DNA of 43,488 nt, taken from the NCBI GenBank assembly GCA_900543975.1, contig UQTI01000016.1, positions 1-43,488 of the forward strand. Direction: 5' to 3'. Below the pieces are notes generated by a model. It was not told the DNA's origin, did not search any database, and saw only the letters and a list, made by a program, of their open reading frames with translations. The stretch is from an uncultured Prevotella sp. (GTDB lineage Bacteria > Bacteroidota > Bacteroidia > Bacteroidales > Bacteroidaceae). The position numbers and the translations under genes are program-made. Positions 35,179-42,896 of the stretch are shown in pieces (position 1 is the stretch's first letter; each line of letters starts with the position of its first letter).

Positions 35179-37260
35179 TTATTCCTCATCATCGCCTTCC
35201 TGATCTGATCGGAATTCGAAAACAAGTTCTGATGCTAGGATATTGCATTCTTCGAACATTCCACGAAGTATGTTTATCTTGCTGGCTGTACTATTGTCTG
35301 TCCATACATATATTCCTTGTGCAAGTTCGCGTCTCCAGCCATCTTGTGTAGTAGAGAAACCGTATTTTTCGTTTGCACAAAGCCATTCTATGGTTGAACG
35401 CTTTTCTATCAGAATATGTCCGCATACTTGGATGAGCATTTCCTTCCATGTATTGACCGTGTATCTAACCCCATGGAGCATATACGCTTGAAGCTTCTTG
35501 CCTGTGAACTCATAATCCTCATCGTCAAGTGATGCAGATTCCGCCTCACGGTTCAACGGTTCAAATGATGTTGTAGGCATAGGCCAAAGCCGCAAGAACA
35601 CATTCTGTAGTTCTTTCTGACGTGCTTTTAGTTCCGTTTCGGTCCATTGTTCACACGATTTCACAGAGTTATTCAACCGGAACGCACTGTCTTTGAACCC
35701 CTTCTCCATATCTCTTTTCTCAATAAAGGTAAGATTGCTATATTGAGAATTATATCCAGTGAGGGTAAGGTTTGCCAACGTATGTAGGTATTGCTCATGT
35801 ATTCTTTCACAATCATCACCCAATGCTGTTTTCCACTTGTCAGACAAGGTTTGTGGCATGATATGCTCAATCGTGATATTTTTCTCGGTCAGTTCCTTCA
35901 CCACATCATGACGTTCGTTATTATCTTGGTTCTCCATGCGCTCTAGTATAAACATACGAGCATTGACAGGCATCTTATATACTTGGCGTGTCTTGAAATC
36001 ACTCTTCACTTCCTCATCGGATGGGAATACAGAAGAGCGTCCTTTCTTTAGCAGGACGTATTTCAGCACGTCAATATATGAAGGTGCAGTCTCGTTACTT
36101 GCTGTGTTGACGTGATTCAACACATCTCTGTGAAGTGTGGCAAACACCTTATTCAAAGCATTAGACGGGAGATTGCAAATGATTCTGCGTGCCCAGTAGG
36201 CTTCAATGACATCAAGAACTTGGTAGATTTCTGTTTCTTCCAATCCTACTTTAGTTGCATAGTCGAAGAATGCCATAAAGAAAGGATAAGCAACAGTAGA
36301 ATCCAACGTTCTGAGCTGGTTCAACTTTCTATTCAGCTTGGCTGTACCTACTTCTGCATTGTCAACTTGGCTGTAAATCTTGGCGTAGTGATGCATATCT
36401 TCCAAGAGCGTAGCTCTGTCAATGTTTGCGGTCTCTGCATACTCTTTGAATATGAAGTAGATCTTATCAATACGACCAATCTTGCCTTGCTTCATGGTTA
36501 GGTAGTCACGCACAAAAGATGATGGGTCGTACTTGGTAAATTCTTCTATAGGATTCCAAAAACGGGTATAAAGATTGTCCTGCTCGGCAGGTGCAAGTGA
36601 CATCAAGAGATAGTTGCGTATCTTGTCTGCTTCGCTTAGGTCAAGACCTGTAGAGTTCAGACTCTCGAATATCAACTGTGGGTCATCATCTTCGTCAAGA
36701 CGAATGTTGATGACTTCGAGTTTCTTTATTGTCTCAAAGAGTTCGTCGAGGGTTAAACCAGCACGAATTATCTTGTCATAGAAGAAATCATAATTGCGAG
36801 TCACGTTCGACTCCTTGATATATTGTTCTTTTGGCTTATACAGTAACGCATCAAATGCCTGCATATCTTTCTTGATGGGCTTAAGTTTCACCTTGCGCTC
36901 ATCCTCCTGATATTCATCCACAAGATAACGCTTGAAGATTTTCTCAACAAGTATTGCATCAGTAGCCTCTATCAGTCCTTCTTTCTTGGCATTGACCATA
37001 GCTATAAGCAGCAACGAAACTGTAGTGATTCGCTGCTGACCATCAATGATAAATCTGTCTTCTGTTCCCGACTGAATGCTTGATACGATACTACCAAAGA
37101 AGTGACTCTTACGATCACTATTATGGAGCTTCATCAAGTCTTGAAACAACTGCTCACAGTTTTCCTCCTTCCAGTCGTAGTTGCGCTGATACAGAGGTAT
37201 GATGAATCGTTTGTCAGATCCATCAAAGAATTTTATTAGGGGTTGTGCATCGCCTTTCAT
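35179..37260 (-). CDS. single-chain DUF262-DUF1524 (GmrSD-like) nuclease
   Basis: The 693-residue protein carries both halves of type IV restriction systems of the GmrSD kind. DUF262 (about 5-240) has IPLYQRNYDW (21-30), the NTP-binding/hydrolysis motif IIDGQQRITT (71-80) and FESLNSTGLDLSEADKIRN (198-216). DUF1524 (about 420-560) has the HNH-like IEHIMPQ (464-470) and LANLTLTGYNSQYSN. A C-terminal domain (about 585-685; QAYMLHGVRYTVNTWKEML, IYVWTDN) occurs on other restriction-related proteins but I cannot name it. Family members (GmrSD, BrxU, SspE) cut modified phage DNA. It starts 2 bases after the EVE-like gene. GC is lower than in flanking genes. Confidence 0.85.
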   Translation of the reverse strand: MKGDAQPLIKFFDGSDKRFIIPLYQRNYDWKEENCEQLFQDLMKLHNSDRKSHFFGSIVSSIQSGTEDRFIIDGQQRITTVSLLLIAMVNAKKEGLIEATDAILVEKIFKRYLVDEYQEDERKVKLKPIKKDMQAFDALLYKPKEQYIKESNVTRNYDFFYDKIIRAGLTLDELFETIKKLEVINIRLDEDDDPQLIFESLNSTGLDLSEADKIRNYLLMSLAPAEQDNLYTRFWNPIEEFTKYDPSSFVRDYLTMKQGKIGRIDKIYFIFKEYAETANIDRATLLEDMHHYAKIYSQVDNAEVGTAKLNRKLNQLRTLDSTVAYPFFMAFFDYATKVGLEETEIYQVLDVIEAYWARRIICNLPSNALNKVFATLHRDVLNHVNTASNETAPSYIDVLKYVLLKKGRSSVFPSDEEVKSDFKTRQVYKMPVNARMFILERMENQDNNERHDVVKELTEKNITIEHIMPQTLSDKWKTALGDDCERIHEQYLHTLANLTLTGYNSQYSNLTFIEKRDMEKGFKDSAFRLNNSVKSCEQWTETELKARQKELQNVFLRLWPMPTTSFEPLNREAESASLDDEDYEFTGKKLQAYMLHGVRYTVNTWKEMLIQVCGHILIEKRSTIEWLCANEKYGFSTTQDGWRRELAQGIYVWTDNSTASKINILRGMFEECNILASELVFEFRSDQEGDDEE

Positions 37261-37262
37261 AG

Positions 37263-37661
37263 TTAGAAAATAGATTTGATGTAACCAATAAGTTCTTTAT
37301 TGTTGCAATTAGGAATTTCAAGAGACCTACCTCCTTTTAAGCCATATTTACATAGCTCTTTTTCAGAAAGCATTGTGCCTTCATATTCTTCAAGTAGTTC
37401 AAGTTTATAAGTAATGTCATTGGGTGGTGTAACGACCCAAAACGATTGGTCTTCACGTTTGCAATTCTCAGCAGTTACCACCATCTTGAATCGTACACAA
37501 CGCTTATCTGACATAAAAAGATACACTATATCTCCAATAGAAAAACGTGCTCTTCCCATTCTCCAATTGATATACCCAAGACAATGGATTGCCTCTGTAT
37601 GTCTGCACCTTTTTCTGTTGGCAAAGGCAAGCCAAGTGCGATTATTCAACATAATTTTCAT
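37263..37661 (-). CDS. small EVE-like (PUA-superfamily) candidate modified-base reader
   Basis: The 132-residue protein has no membrane segment or signal. Its pattern resembles EVE/PUA-like domains as I recall them: a basic-aromatic N-terminus (INWRMGRARFSIGDIVYLFM), central strands (RFKMVVTAENC), a YKLELLEEYEG strand, and LSEKELCKYGLKGGRSLE near the C-terminus. EVE domains recognise modified bases such as 5-methylcytosine derivatives and are common in modification-dependent restriction. The assignment is tentative because it rests on a remembered pattern. The gene lies between the AlbA_2 ATPase (6-base gap) and the DUF262 nuclease (2-base gap), so all three are almost certainly one operon. 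Confidence 0.6.
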   Translation of the reverse strand: MKIMLNNRTWLAFANRKRCRHTEAIHCLGYINWRMGRARFSIGDIVYLFMSDKRCVRFKMVVTAENCKREDQSFWVVTPPNDITYKLELLEEYEGTMLSEKELCKYGLKGGRSLEIPNCNNKELIGYIKSIF

Positions 37662-37667
37662 TTTAAG

Positions 37668-39128
37668 TCAAAAAACATCTAATTCCTTCCAATTCTTTGC
37701 CTTCTCCGTTAGACGGTACATCTGTTTTGGATGATTTGGATGTTCTGGATATTTCCGTTCAATACTGCCATCTGCCAGTGCAGGAGCGATATAACTATCA
37801 TGCATTGTTTTACGTCTAACAATTCCACATAGTTTCATCATCTCAGCAACATCAAGGTAATCATCGTTCATTACTGCCAATAATTTTTCTACTTGGGCGG
37901 TACTTGGGCGGTACTTGGGCGGTACTTGGGCGGTACTTAGGCGGTCAAGCTCCTTTTCCATTGTCCATTCAGCCATTAAAGTTGCCTTCAAAATGAATGC
38001 GTCAATGTGGAATGATGGAATGGCGCAACCTTTTGTTTCCAACTCATTACAGATACGATCAATACCCTCGCCAAACTCCTTGACATACTTGTATGCTTTG
38101 AGGAATTGGGCTATCTTGGGATTTCGTGAGAAATGAGTGTGACGGATGTTGTCTGGGCGCACCAATCCTGGCAAATCTCCAGGTGTTTCGAAGACTATAC
38201 GGTCGTCGAACATCTTTATCTGAATCTCTGTTCCCTTGATGTTATATGCTCTGTGGCAGCAACTATTCACCACCATTTCTTGTATAGCATATTTTGAGTA
38301 GTTGCGGTTGGTAATAAATCGACCGTCTTCTCCAAGGAATGAGTGCTCACGAACCTGCGTTTCCAGATAATCAATCGTACGGCGTACCTGCTGAAGGATG
38401 GTTCCTTCGAATGTCACGTCCTTAATAACATTCATCTCTGTACCGACTTTTTCATCAGTACCCTCATAGCGGATGAAGCGAGTGCGGGCACGTGGGAAGA
38501 AATGCTGAGGATTCTTTCCGAAAAGAAGAATGCAAGCGGTACTAACCTTCTGCTGACCATCTTTCTCAGTAACAAAGTCGTTGTTCTCTCTAAGATACTC
38601 CATGCCAGACTTTCCATAGCCAATGACATTCGTATAGTCACCCACAAGATTCATGTCAACATCATCGATTGTGGCACCATAAACATCTTTGTCTTCGTAG
38701 TAGCGTTCGCCCTTGTCGTAGAGAAGTTGCATACGCTCGTCAAAGTTGAGTTTCTTGCTTTTGTCGCCTATACGCATGAAACATTCGTCTGCCTGGTTGG
38801 TGTGAAGTTGAACGCTTGCAGGAATACGCATAAGCAAGATGCGGTTCTCCCGACCTTCACAATCAGAACATGGCAAATATTCACACCTGACCCTAACAGA
38901 CGGATTACAGAAGTCGAAAGGAACTCGAAGCAACTCATTCAGCCGTTCTTCGTTTCCATCAACCCCTTCTATTCTGCGGGTCTTGTCAGAAACACCAATG
39001 GCAAGCACACCACCATCGGCATTAGCCATTGCCACAATGGGTATCGCTAACGCTTTGGGGTCTATCTGAATGCTCTTGCAATCGAACGTTTGACTTTCTT
39101 TGCGAGCCAGTATTTCTTCTATTGTCAT
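37668..39128 (-). CDS. AlbA_2 (Schlafen-like) domain protein with GHKL ATPase and winged helix
   Basis: The 486-residue protein has an N-terminal AlbA_2 domain (about 10-130; FDCKS, ANADGGVLAIGVSD). A GHKL-type HATPase (about 275-365) follows, with N-box EMVVNSCCHRAYN (284-296), FDDRIVFETPGDLPG and EFGEGIDRI. A winged helix lies at about 413-475. Many are annotated as transcriptional regulators or as ATP-binding proteins; several lie in defence islands. Between the ATPase and winged helix (397-413), the run STAQVPPKYRPSTAQV is encoded by five 11-bp repeats, so copy changes can shift the frame. It is first in the operon, with a TAACTTTG box at 39148-39155. Confidence 0.85.
   Translation of the reverse strand: MTIEEILARKESQTFDCKSIQIDPKALAIPIVAMANADGGVLAIGVSDKTRRIEGVDGNEERLNELLRVPFDFCNPSVRVRCEYLPCSDCEGRENRILLMRIPASVQLHTNQADECFMRIGDKSKKLNFDERMQLLYDKGERYYEDKDVYGATIDDVDMNLVGDYTNVIGYGKSGMEYLRENNDFVTEKDGQQKVSTACILLFGKNPQHFFPRARTRFIRYEGTDEKVGTEMNVIKDVTFEGTILQQVRRTIDYLETQVREHSFLGEDGRFITNRNYSKYAIQEMVVNSCCHRAYNIKGTEIQIKMFDDRIVFETPGDLPGLVRPDNIRHTHFSRNPKIAQFLKAYKYVKEFGEGIDRICNELETKGCAIPSFHIDAFILKATLMAEWTMEKELDRLSTAQVPPKYRPSTAQVEKLLAVMNDDYLDVAEMMKLCGIVRRKTMHDSYIAPALADGSIERKYPEHPNHPKQMYRLTEKAKNWKELDVF
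37891..37945. repeat. 11-bp tandem repeat (five copies) inside the AlbA_2 gene
   Basis: ACTTGGGCGGT occurs four times (37891, 37902, 37913, 37924), then ACTTAGGCGGT (37935). On the coding strand the unit is ACCGCCCAAGT, open in all three frames, so three units encode an 11-residue period. Gain or loss of one or two units would frameshift the last quarter of the protein. Confidence 0.95.
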
Positions 39129-39147
39129 ATCCTATTTATTATGTATG

Positions 39148-39155
39148 CAAAGTTA
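39148..39155 (-). promoter_or_regulatory. -7 box of the AlbA_2/EVE-like/DUF262 operon
   Basis: The minus strand reads TAACTTTGC, an exact match. The leader would be about 13-15 bases. Confidence 0.65.
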
Positions 39156-39330
39156 GCGATTTTCAACTATGCCTGCAAGCGAAAACCAATGTTTATGAAT
39201 ATCATTGCAACGAATTAGGTTAATTCACAACTAACTATTGTGATGAGGCTTATTTTTACGTTATATCTAATTTTCTGAAAAACAAACTTAAATTTAATAC
39301 TGAAAAATCATATATTCCGTCTTTTCTTTG

Positions 39331-39338
39331 TATTTTTG
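39331..39338 (+). promoter_or_regulatory. -7 box of the AAA ATPase gene
   Basis: TATTTTTGC is an exact TAnnTTTG match. It lies after an ATG at 39328 in the same frame, so that ATG cannot be used by this transcript and the start is the ATG at 39370. Confidence 0.6.
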
Positions 39339-39369
39339 CAAAAGAATTACGAATTTAGGCACGAAAGAT

Positions 39370-40650
39370 ATGATATTACAATTTAAAGTAAAGAACTTCC
39401 TTTCTATAAGAGAAGAGCAGACGCTGGATTTTACGGCTTCTGCCGACAAAACGTATGAAGACTACGCTGTTGTTAAAATAAAAGGTGTTCGCATTTCCAA
39501 ATTGGGCGTTGTTTACGGACCAAACGCATCTGGCAAGAGCAACATCCTCAAAGCTTTGGCTTGGTTCATTTTTTATTTGGTTGCAAGTCGTTCCAAGAAA
39601 CCTGGTACAGGCACAGGACTGACACCATTCATGATGGATGAGGATAGCCGAAACCGAAACTCATCATTTGAATTGATTTTCTATATTGGTGATGTCAGAT
39701 ATGAATATTCCGTTATCTTGAACAACCAAAAGATTTATAAGGAAGAACTGTACTTCTATCCCAACAACCGCCGTGCACTCTTTTATGAGCGTACTTGGAA
39801 TGAGGACAAGAGCAACTCTTCAATTTCTTTCGGCCCATTGCTGAAGTTATCTGCAACACAGAAACTGTTCATAGAATCAAATTGCATTTCCAATGCTACG
39901 GTACTCACGACCTATAAGAATGCAAACGTTGAAAAGAATGTTGAACTTGACAAGGTTTTCAATTATTTTGAAAGCGAGTTCATGCCTCTGCTCAGCAAAA
40001 ATGATAATCTTGGACAGTTGGCTAACGATGTGGTAAGATTGGATGCTGACAGCAAGAAGTTTATCTGCGAGATGCTTGAAAAGGCTGATTTCAACATTTC
40101 CGACATATACATCAAGGAAGAAAAAGGTGAGGTTTCTGAGGAAGCTATGGAGAAGTTCAGAAAGATTGCCAAAATCTTACATATCTCGGAACCACAGAAC
40201 AAGAGCATATCTACAGAAGAACTGTTCTTCACCCACAAGACTCCTTTCTATACGGGAAGTCTTTCTAACATGGTGGAATCGGAAGGTACCAACCGTATGT
40301 ACGGTTTGTCGGCATTGCTTTTCACTTTAATAAGAAACAATCAGATATTGCTGTGTGACGAGTTGGAAAACTCGCTGCATTACGACTTGTTCACCCATAT
40401 TATCAAGACATTCCTTGTCAACTCGGATAGAGCACAATTGATATTCTCTACCCATAGTCTTATGCTCCTTGACGAGGATTTCATCCGCAGGGATATGGTG
40501 TATTTTGCCAGCAAGAACGAATCGGGAGCGACAGAGATTTATCGTGCCAAGGATTTCGGTCTTCATAAGGAAGTGTCCATCCTCAATGCTTACAGAGCAG
40601 GTAAGTTGGGAGCAAAGCCTCAGTTGGGCAGTATATTTATTGACGAATAA
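39370..40650 (+). CDS. OLD/RloA-like AAA ATPase (AAA_15/AAA_21 type)
   Basis: The 426-residue ATPase has an SMC/ABC-like head. Walker A GPNASGKS is at 50-57, a signature-like SEGTNRM near 304-310, Walker B ILLCDELENSLH at about 326-337, and the H-switch STHS at 360-363. The N-terminus MILQFKVKNFLSIREEQ is diagnostic of this family. There is no TOPRIM or other nuclease domain, so it would need a partner, often RloB in related loci; none is intact downstream. Such ATPases are frequent in abortive-infection and toxin-antitoxin systems. It is divergent from the AlbA_2 operon across 241 bases. GC is about 37 percent in a sampled 60-base line. Confidence 0.85.
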   Translation: MILQFKVKNFLSIREEQTLDFTASADKTYEDYAVVKIKGVRISKLGVVYGPNASGKSNILKALAWFIFYLVASRSKKPGTGTGLTPFMMDEDSRNRNSSFELIFYIGDVRYEYSVILNNQKIYKEELYFYPNNRRALFYERTWNEDKSNSSISFGPLLKLSATQKLFIESNCISNATVLTTYKNANVEKNVELDKVFNYFESEFMPLLSKNDNLGQLANDVVRLDADSKKFICEMLEKADFNISDIYIKEEKGEVSEEAMEKFRKIAKILHISEPQNKSISTEELFFTHKTPFYTGSLSNMVESEGTNRMYGLSALLFTLIRNNQILLCDELENSLHYDLFTHIIKTFLVNSDRAQLIFSTHSLMLLDEDFIRRDMVYFASKNESGATEIYRAKDFGLHKEVSILNAYRAGKLGAKPQLGSIFIDE

Positions 40651-40680
40651 GAAAGGGAGTTTGCAGAAATCAGATTACTA

Positions 40681-40902
40681 TTGGCAGAAAAACTACGTAC
40701 CAATGTTGCCATTCAACCAAATATCGCAAGTCATAAGTCTTTAGCTATCATGCATAACGAAAATATGATTTGCACAATGAAGTATTCGGGTACAATACTC
40801 AAATGTATTTTTATGAATGGACAAACTTTTGACGTTGATGATACTAAACCATTGGATATAGAAGATTCAATAATAGGATATGTTGCAGAAATCATAAAAT
40901 AA
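40681..40902 (+). CDS. short hypothetical ORF, possibly a gene remnant
   Basis: After the ATPase stop (40648-40650), the same frame stays open for 83 codons to a TAA at 40902. A TTG at 40681 or an ATG at 40750 could start a 73- or 50-residue peptide. The sequence has a helix-like opening (EFAEIRLLLAEKLRTN) and a compact ending (NGQTFDVDDTKPLDIEDSI). I do not recognise it. It could be a small partner of the ATPase, the 3' end of a deleted gene, or non-coding. No promoter or ribosome-binding site is evident. Confidence 0.3.
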   Translation: MAEKLRTNVAIQPNIASHKSLAIMHNENMICTMKYSGTILKCIFMNGQTFDVDDTKPLDIEDSIIGYVAEIIK

Positions 40903-40913
40903 CTACATACACA

Positions 40914-40958
40914 ATAAGGTGTTGGACTTTCTTTTTAATCAGAAGTCTTACACCTTAT
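40914..40958 (+). terminator. long hairpin after the ATPase region
   Basis: ATAAGGTGT pairs perfectly with ACACCTTAT, and after one mismatch GGACTT pairs with AAGTCT (one wobble), around a T-rich loop. It marks the right edge of the island. The rest of the 320-base gap to trmD is AT-rich with no further feature except the trmD promoter. Confidence 0.6.
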
Positions 40959-41209
40959 CTTACACCATTCAATACACACATTCACTAAACCTCAATACAC
41001 GCAAATAAAATGACCTAAATATTTAGCTCTATCTTCAAAAACAGCACATTTATGGCAATATACCACATAGACACCATTATATTGTCCATTGTTTCTGCTG
41101 TAAAACATTCGGCATTTTTGTTAAGGATGTGAAACGGGGTGTTTGGGGGCAATGTAAAAAAGTAACAATAAATTTGTTTCTTTCTGTTAGGTTTAACAGA
41201 AATTTTCAT

Positions 41210-41217
41210 TAACTTTG
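41210..41217 (+). promoter_or_regulatory. -7 box directly before trmD
   Basis: TAACTTTGC is an exact match ending 5 bases before the trmD ATG, so transcription would begin at or next to the start codon. A second box, TAAATTTG at 41169-41176, would give a leader of about 45 bases. Confidence 0.55.
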
Positions 41218-41222
41218 CACTT

Positions 41223-41897
41223 ATGAGAATAGACATTATAACCGTATTGCCTGAGATGCTCGAAGGCTTCGTGAACGAATCGATATTGGCAAGGGCACAA
41301 AAGAAAGGACTTGCCGAGATACATCTGCACAACCTGCGCGATTACACCAAAGACAAGTGGCGCCGTGTTGACGACTATCCCTATGGCGGATTTGCCGGAA
41401 TGGTGATGCAATGTGAGCCCATTGACCGTTGCATCTCGGCCCTGAAGGCTGAGCGCCACTATGACGAGGTGATCTTCACATCGCCCGACGGCGAGAAGTT
41501 TGACCAGCATGTGGCCAACGACCTGTCGATGAAAGGCAACATCATCATCCTCTGTGGCCATTATAAGGGAATAGACCAGCGTGTGCGCGACCACCTCATC
41601 ACCCGCGAGATATCCATCGGCGACTATGTGCTGACGGGCGGCGAGCTGGCAGCTGCTGTCATGGCCGACGCTATCGTGCGCATTGTGCCCGGCGTCATCG
41701 GCGATGAGCAGAGCGCCCTGAGCGACTGCTTCCAGGACGACATGCTCTCTGCACCCATCTACACCCGTCCTGCCGACTATAAAGGCTGGAAGGTTCCCGA
41801 CATTCTGCTTAGCGGCAACGAGGCAAAAATAAAGAACTGGGAGATGGAACAGGCCATGGAACGCACCAAACGCCTGAGACCGGACCTTTTGAAATGA
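41223..41897 (+). CDS. trmD: tRNA (guanine37-N1)-methyltransferase
   Basis: The 224-residue SPOUT (trefoil-knot) enzyme methylates G37 next to the anticodon of tRNAs reading CNN and similar codons, preventing frameshifts. Knot and SAM-binding motifs: ILCGHYKGIDQRV, REISIGDYVLTGGELAA and IVPGVIGD. The C-terminal region has YTRPADYKGWKVPDILLSGN and ends ERTKRLRPDLL. The start MRIDIITVLPEM aligns with the universal TrmD N-terminus, so the ATG at 41223 is firm even though it abuts the promoter. rpsP, rimM and rplS are not adjacent. Confidence 0.96.
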   Translation: MRIDIITVLPEMLEGFVNESILARAQKKGLAEIHLHNLRDYTKDKWRRVDDYPYGGFAGMVMQCEPIDRCISALKAERHYDEVIFTSPDGEKFDQHVANDLSMKGNIIILCGHYKGIDQRVRDHLITREISIGDYVLTGGELAAAVMADAIVRIVPGVIGDEQSALSDCFQDDMLSAPIYTRPADYKGWKVPDILLSGNEAKIKNWEMEQAMERTKRLRPDLLK

Positions 41898-42059
41898 ATG
41901 CTGAACGGGCGAACTGACACGAGCAAAGCTTATTAAGGAAGCCTAACAGAGCGTCTTTATAAAGCCTAACGAGCGAGCAGAAGGCCATCAGAGCAGAAGA
42001 GTTTTTTGTATAAGCAACAAATTGTTGGGAAAAAGAAGATAACTAAAAATTAAATAATT

Positions 42060-42608
42060 ATGAACAAAAACATTGCAACCACCCCATCACTCAGCTTCAA
42101 GGAGGCTCTGTGCAAAGCATGGTCTAACCTTACCAACCTCAAAGGACGTAGCCGCCGCTCTGAGTTTTGGTGGTTCATGCTCGTCTTCTACATCGCCTTA
42201 CAGATCGTGTCAGGAATTCTTAGCCTGTTTCTCCCCGAACTCGCATCAACCGTCGTCCAGAGCATTCTCATGGGCTTCGCCTTTGCCGTGACCGTGAGAC
42301 GTCTGCAAGACGGCGGCCACAGCATGTTGTGGGTAGCCATAAGTTGGGTGGCAAACCTTGCGCTTAACGTCAGCCTCTTCGCGTCTGACGAATGGACCAC
42401 ATTCCAGGCCACAGCAAACCCTGAAGACCTGATTGCTGTGATCACGTTGCCTCAGGTGGCCCTCTTGGGCATCGTCACAACCATCACAGGCCTTGTCACC
42501 ATTGTCTTCTGCTGCATGGATGGCACCCCCGGCCCCAACAAGTATGGCGAATCGCCAAAATATGCCGTAAAGCAGGACTCTGCTTCTGAAGCCACCCAGA
42601 CCATCTAA
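42060..42608 (+). CDS. DUF805 family membrane protein
   Basis: The 182-residue protein has the DUF805 hallmarks: KGRSRRSEFWWFMLV before the first membrane segment, VRRLQDGGHSMLW between segments, and CMDGTPGPNKYGESPKY after the last. Four hydrophobic segments lie at about 38-58, 62-78, 92-108 and 133-152. Function of the family is unknown. The last residues (QTI) and stop are part of a 19-bp tandem repeat that continues downstream. It is 162 bases after trmD, with no clear promoter box between. Confidence 0.9.
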   Translation: MNKNIATTPSLSFKEALCKAWSNLTNLKGRSRRSEFWWFMLVFYIALQIVSGILSLFLPELASTVVQSILMGFAFAVTVRRLQDGGHSMLWVAISWVANLALNVSLFASDEWTTFQATANPEDLIAVITLPQVALLGIVTTITGLVTIVFCCMDGTPGPNKYGESPKYAVKQDSASEATQTI

Positions 42609-42666
42609 GGTTTGCAGAACCATCTTTGGTCTGAATGACCATCTAAGGTTTGAATGACCATCTAAG
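42600..42666. repeat. 19-bp tandem repeat overlapping the DUF805 stop codon
   Basis: Units start at 42600, 42619, 42638 and 42657 (partial), consensus ACCATCTAAGGTTTGAATG. The first unit contains the last codons and the TAA of the DUF805 gene. Confidence 0.85.
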
Positions 42667-42757
42667 CAAGGCTCTCGCCGTGGGCTTTAAGCGCTATTAA
42701 GCGAAAAATATTGTAAACCGTTACTTGCTTGCGTTTCTCACTTGCATCGGGTTTAAA

Positions 42758-42781
42758 GACAATAGAGACAATAGGGACAAT
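42758..42781. repeat. half copy of the 24-bp hairpin element
   Basis: The 24 bases starting GACAATAGAGACAATAGGGA are identical to the left arm at 22374-22397, preceded by TTTAAA as there. The complementary arm is absent nearby. Confidence 0.9.
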
Positions 42782-42839
42782 CTGTAATTTGAAATTTTTG
42801 TTTGATTTTTCAAAATCCCAAATCGCCGATATTATCACT

Positions 42840-42887
42840 ATAGACGAGGGTATGCCTTCTGAGGTTGCCCTCGTCTATTTTTTTTTT
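42840..42887 (+). terminator. strong intrinsic terminator
   Basis: ATAGACGAGGG pairs perfectly with CCCTCGTCTAT around a 17-base loop, followed by ten T (42878-42887). It is 230 bases after the DUF805 stop, so it may serve that gene or an unseen small transcript. Nine G (42888-42896) follow the T run. Confidence 0.8.
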
Positions 42888-42896
42888 GGGGGGGGG

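Noticed and set aside
35179..40902. Prophage or integrative element
   Set aside because: No integrase, structural phage gene, tRNA junction or obvious attachment repeats were seen at the borders.
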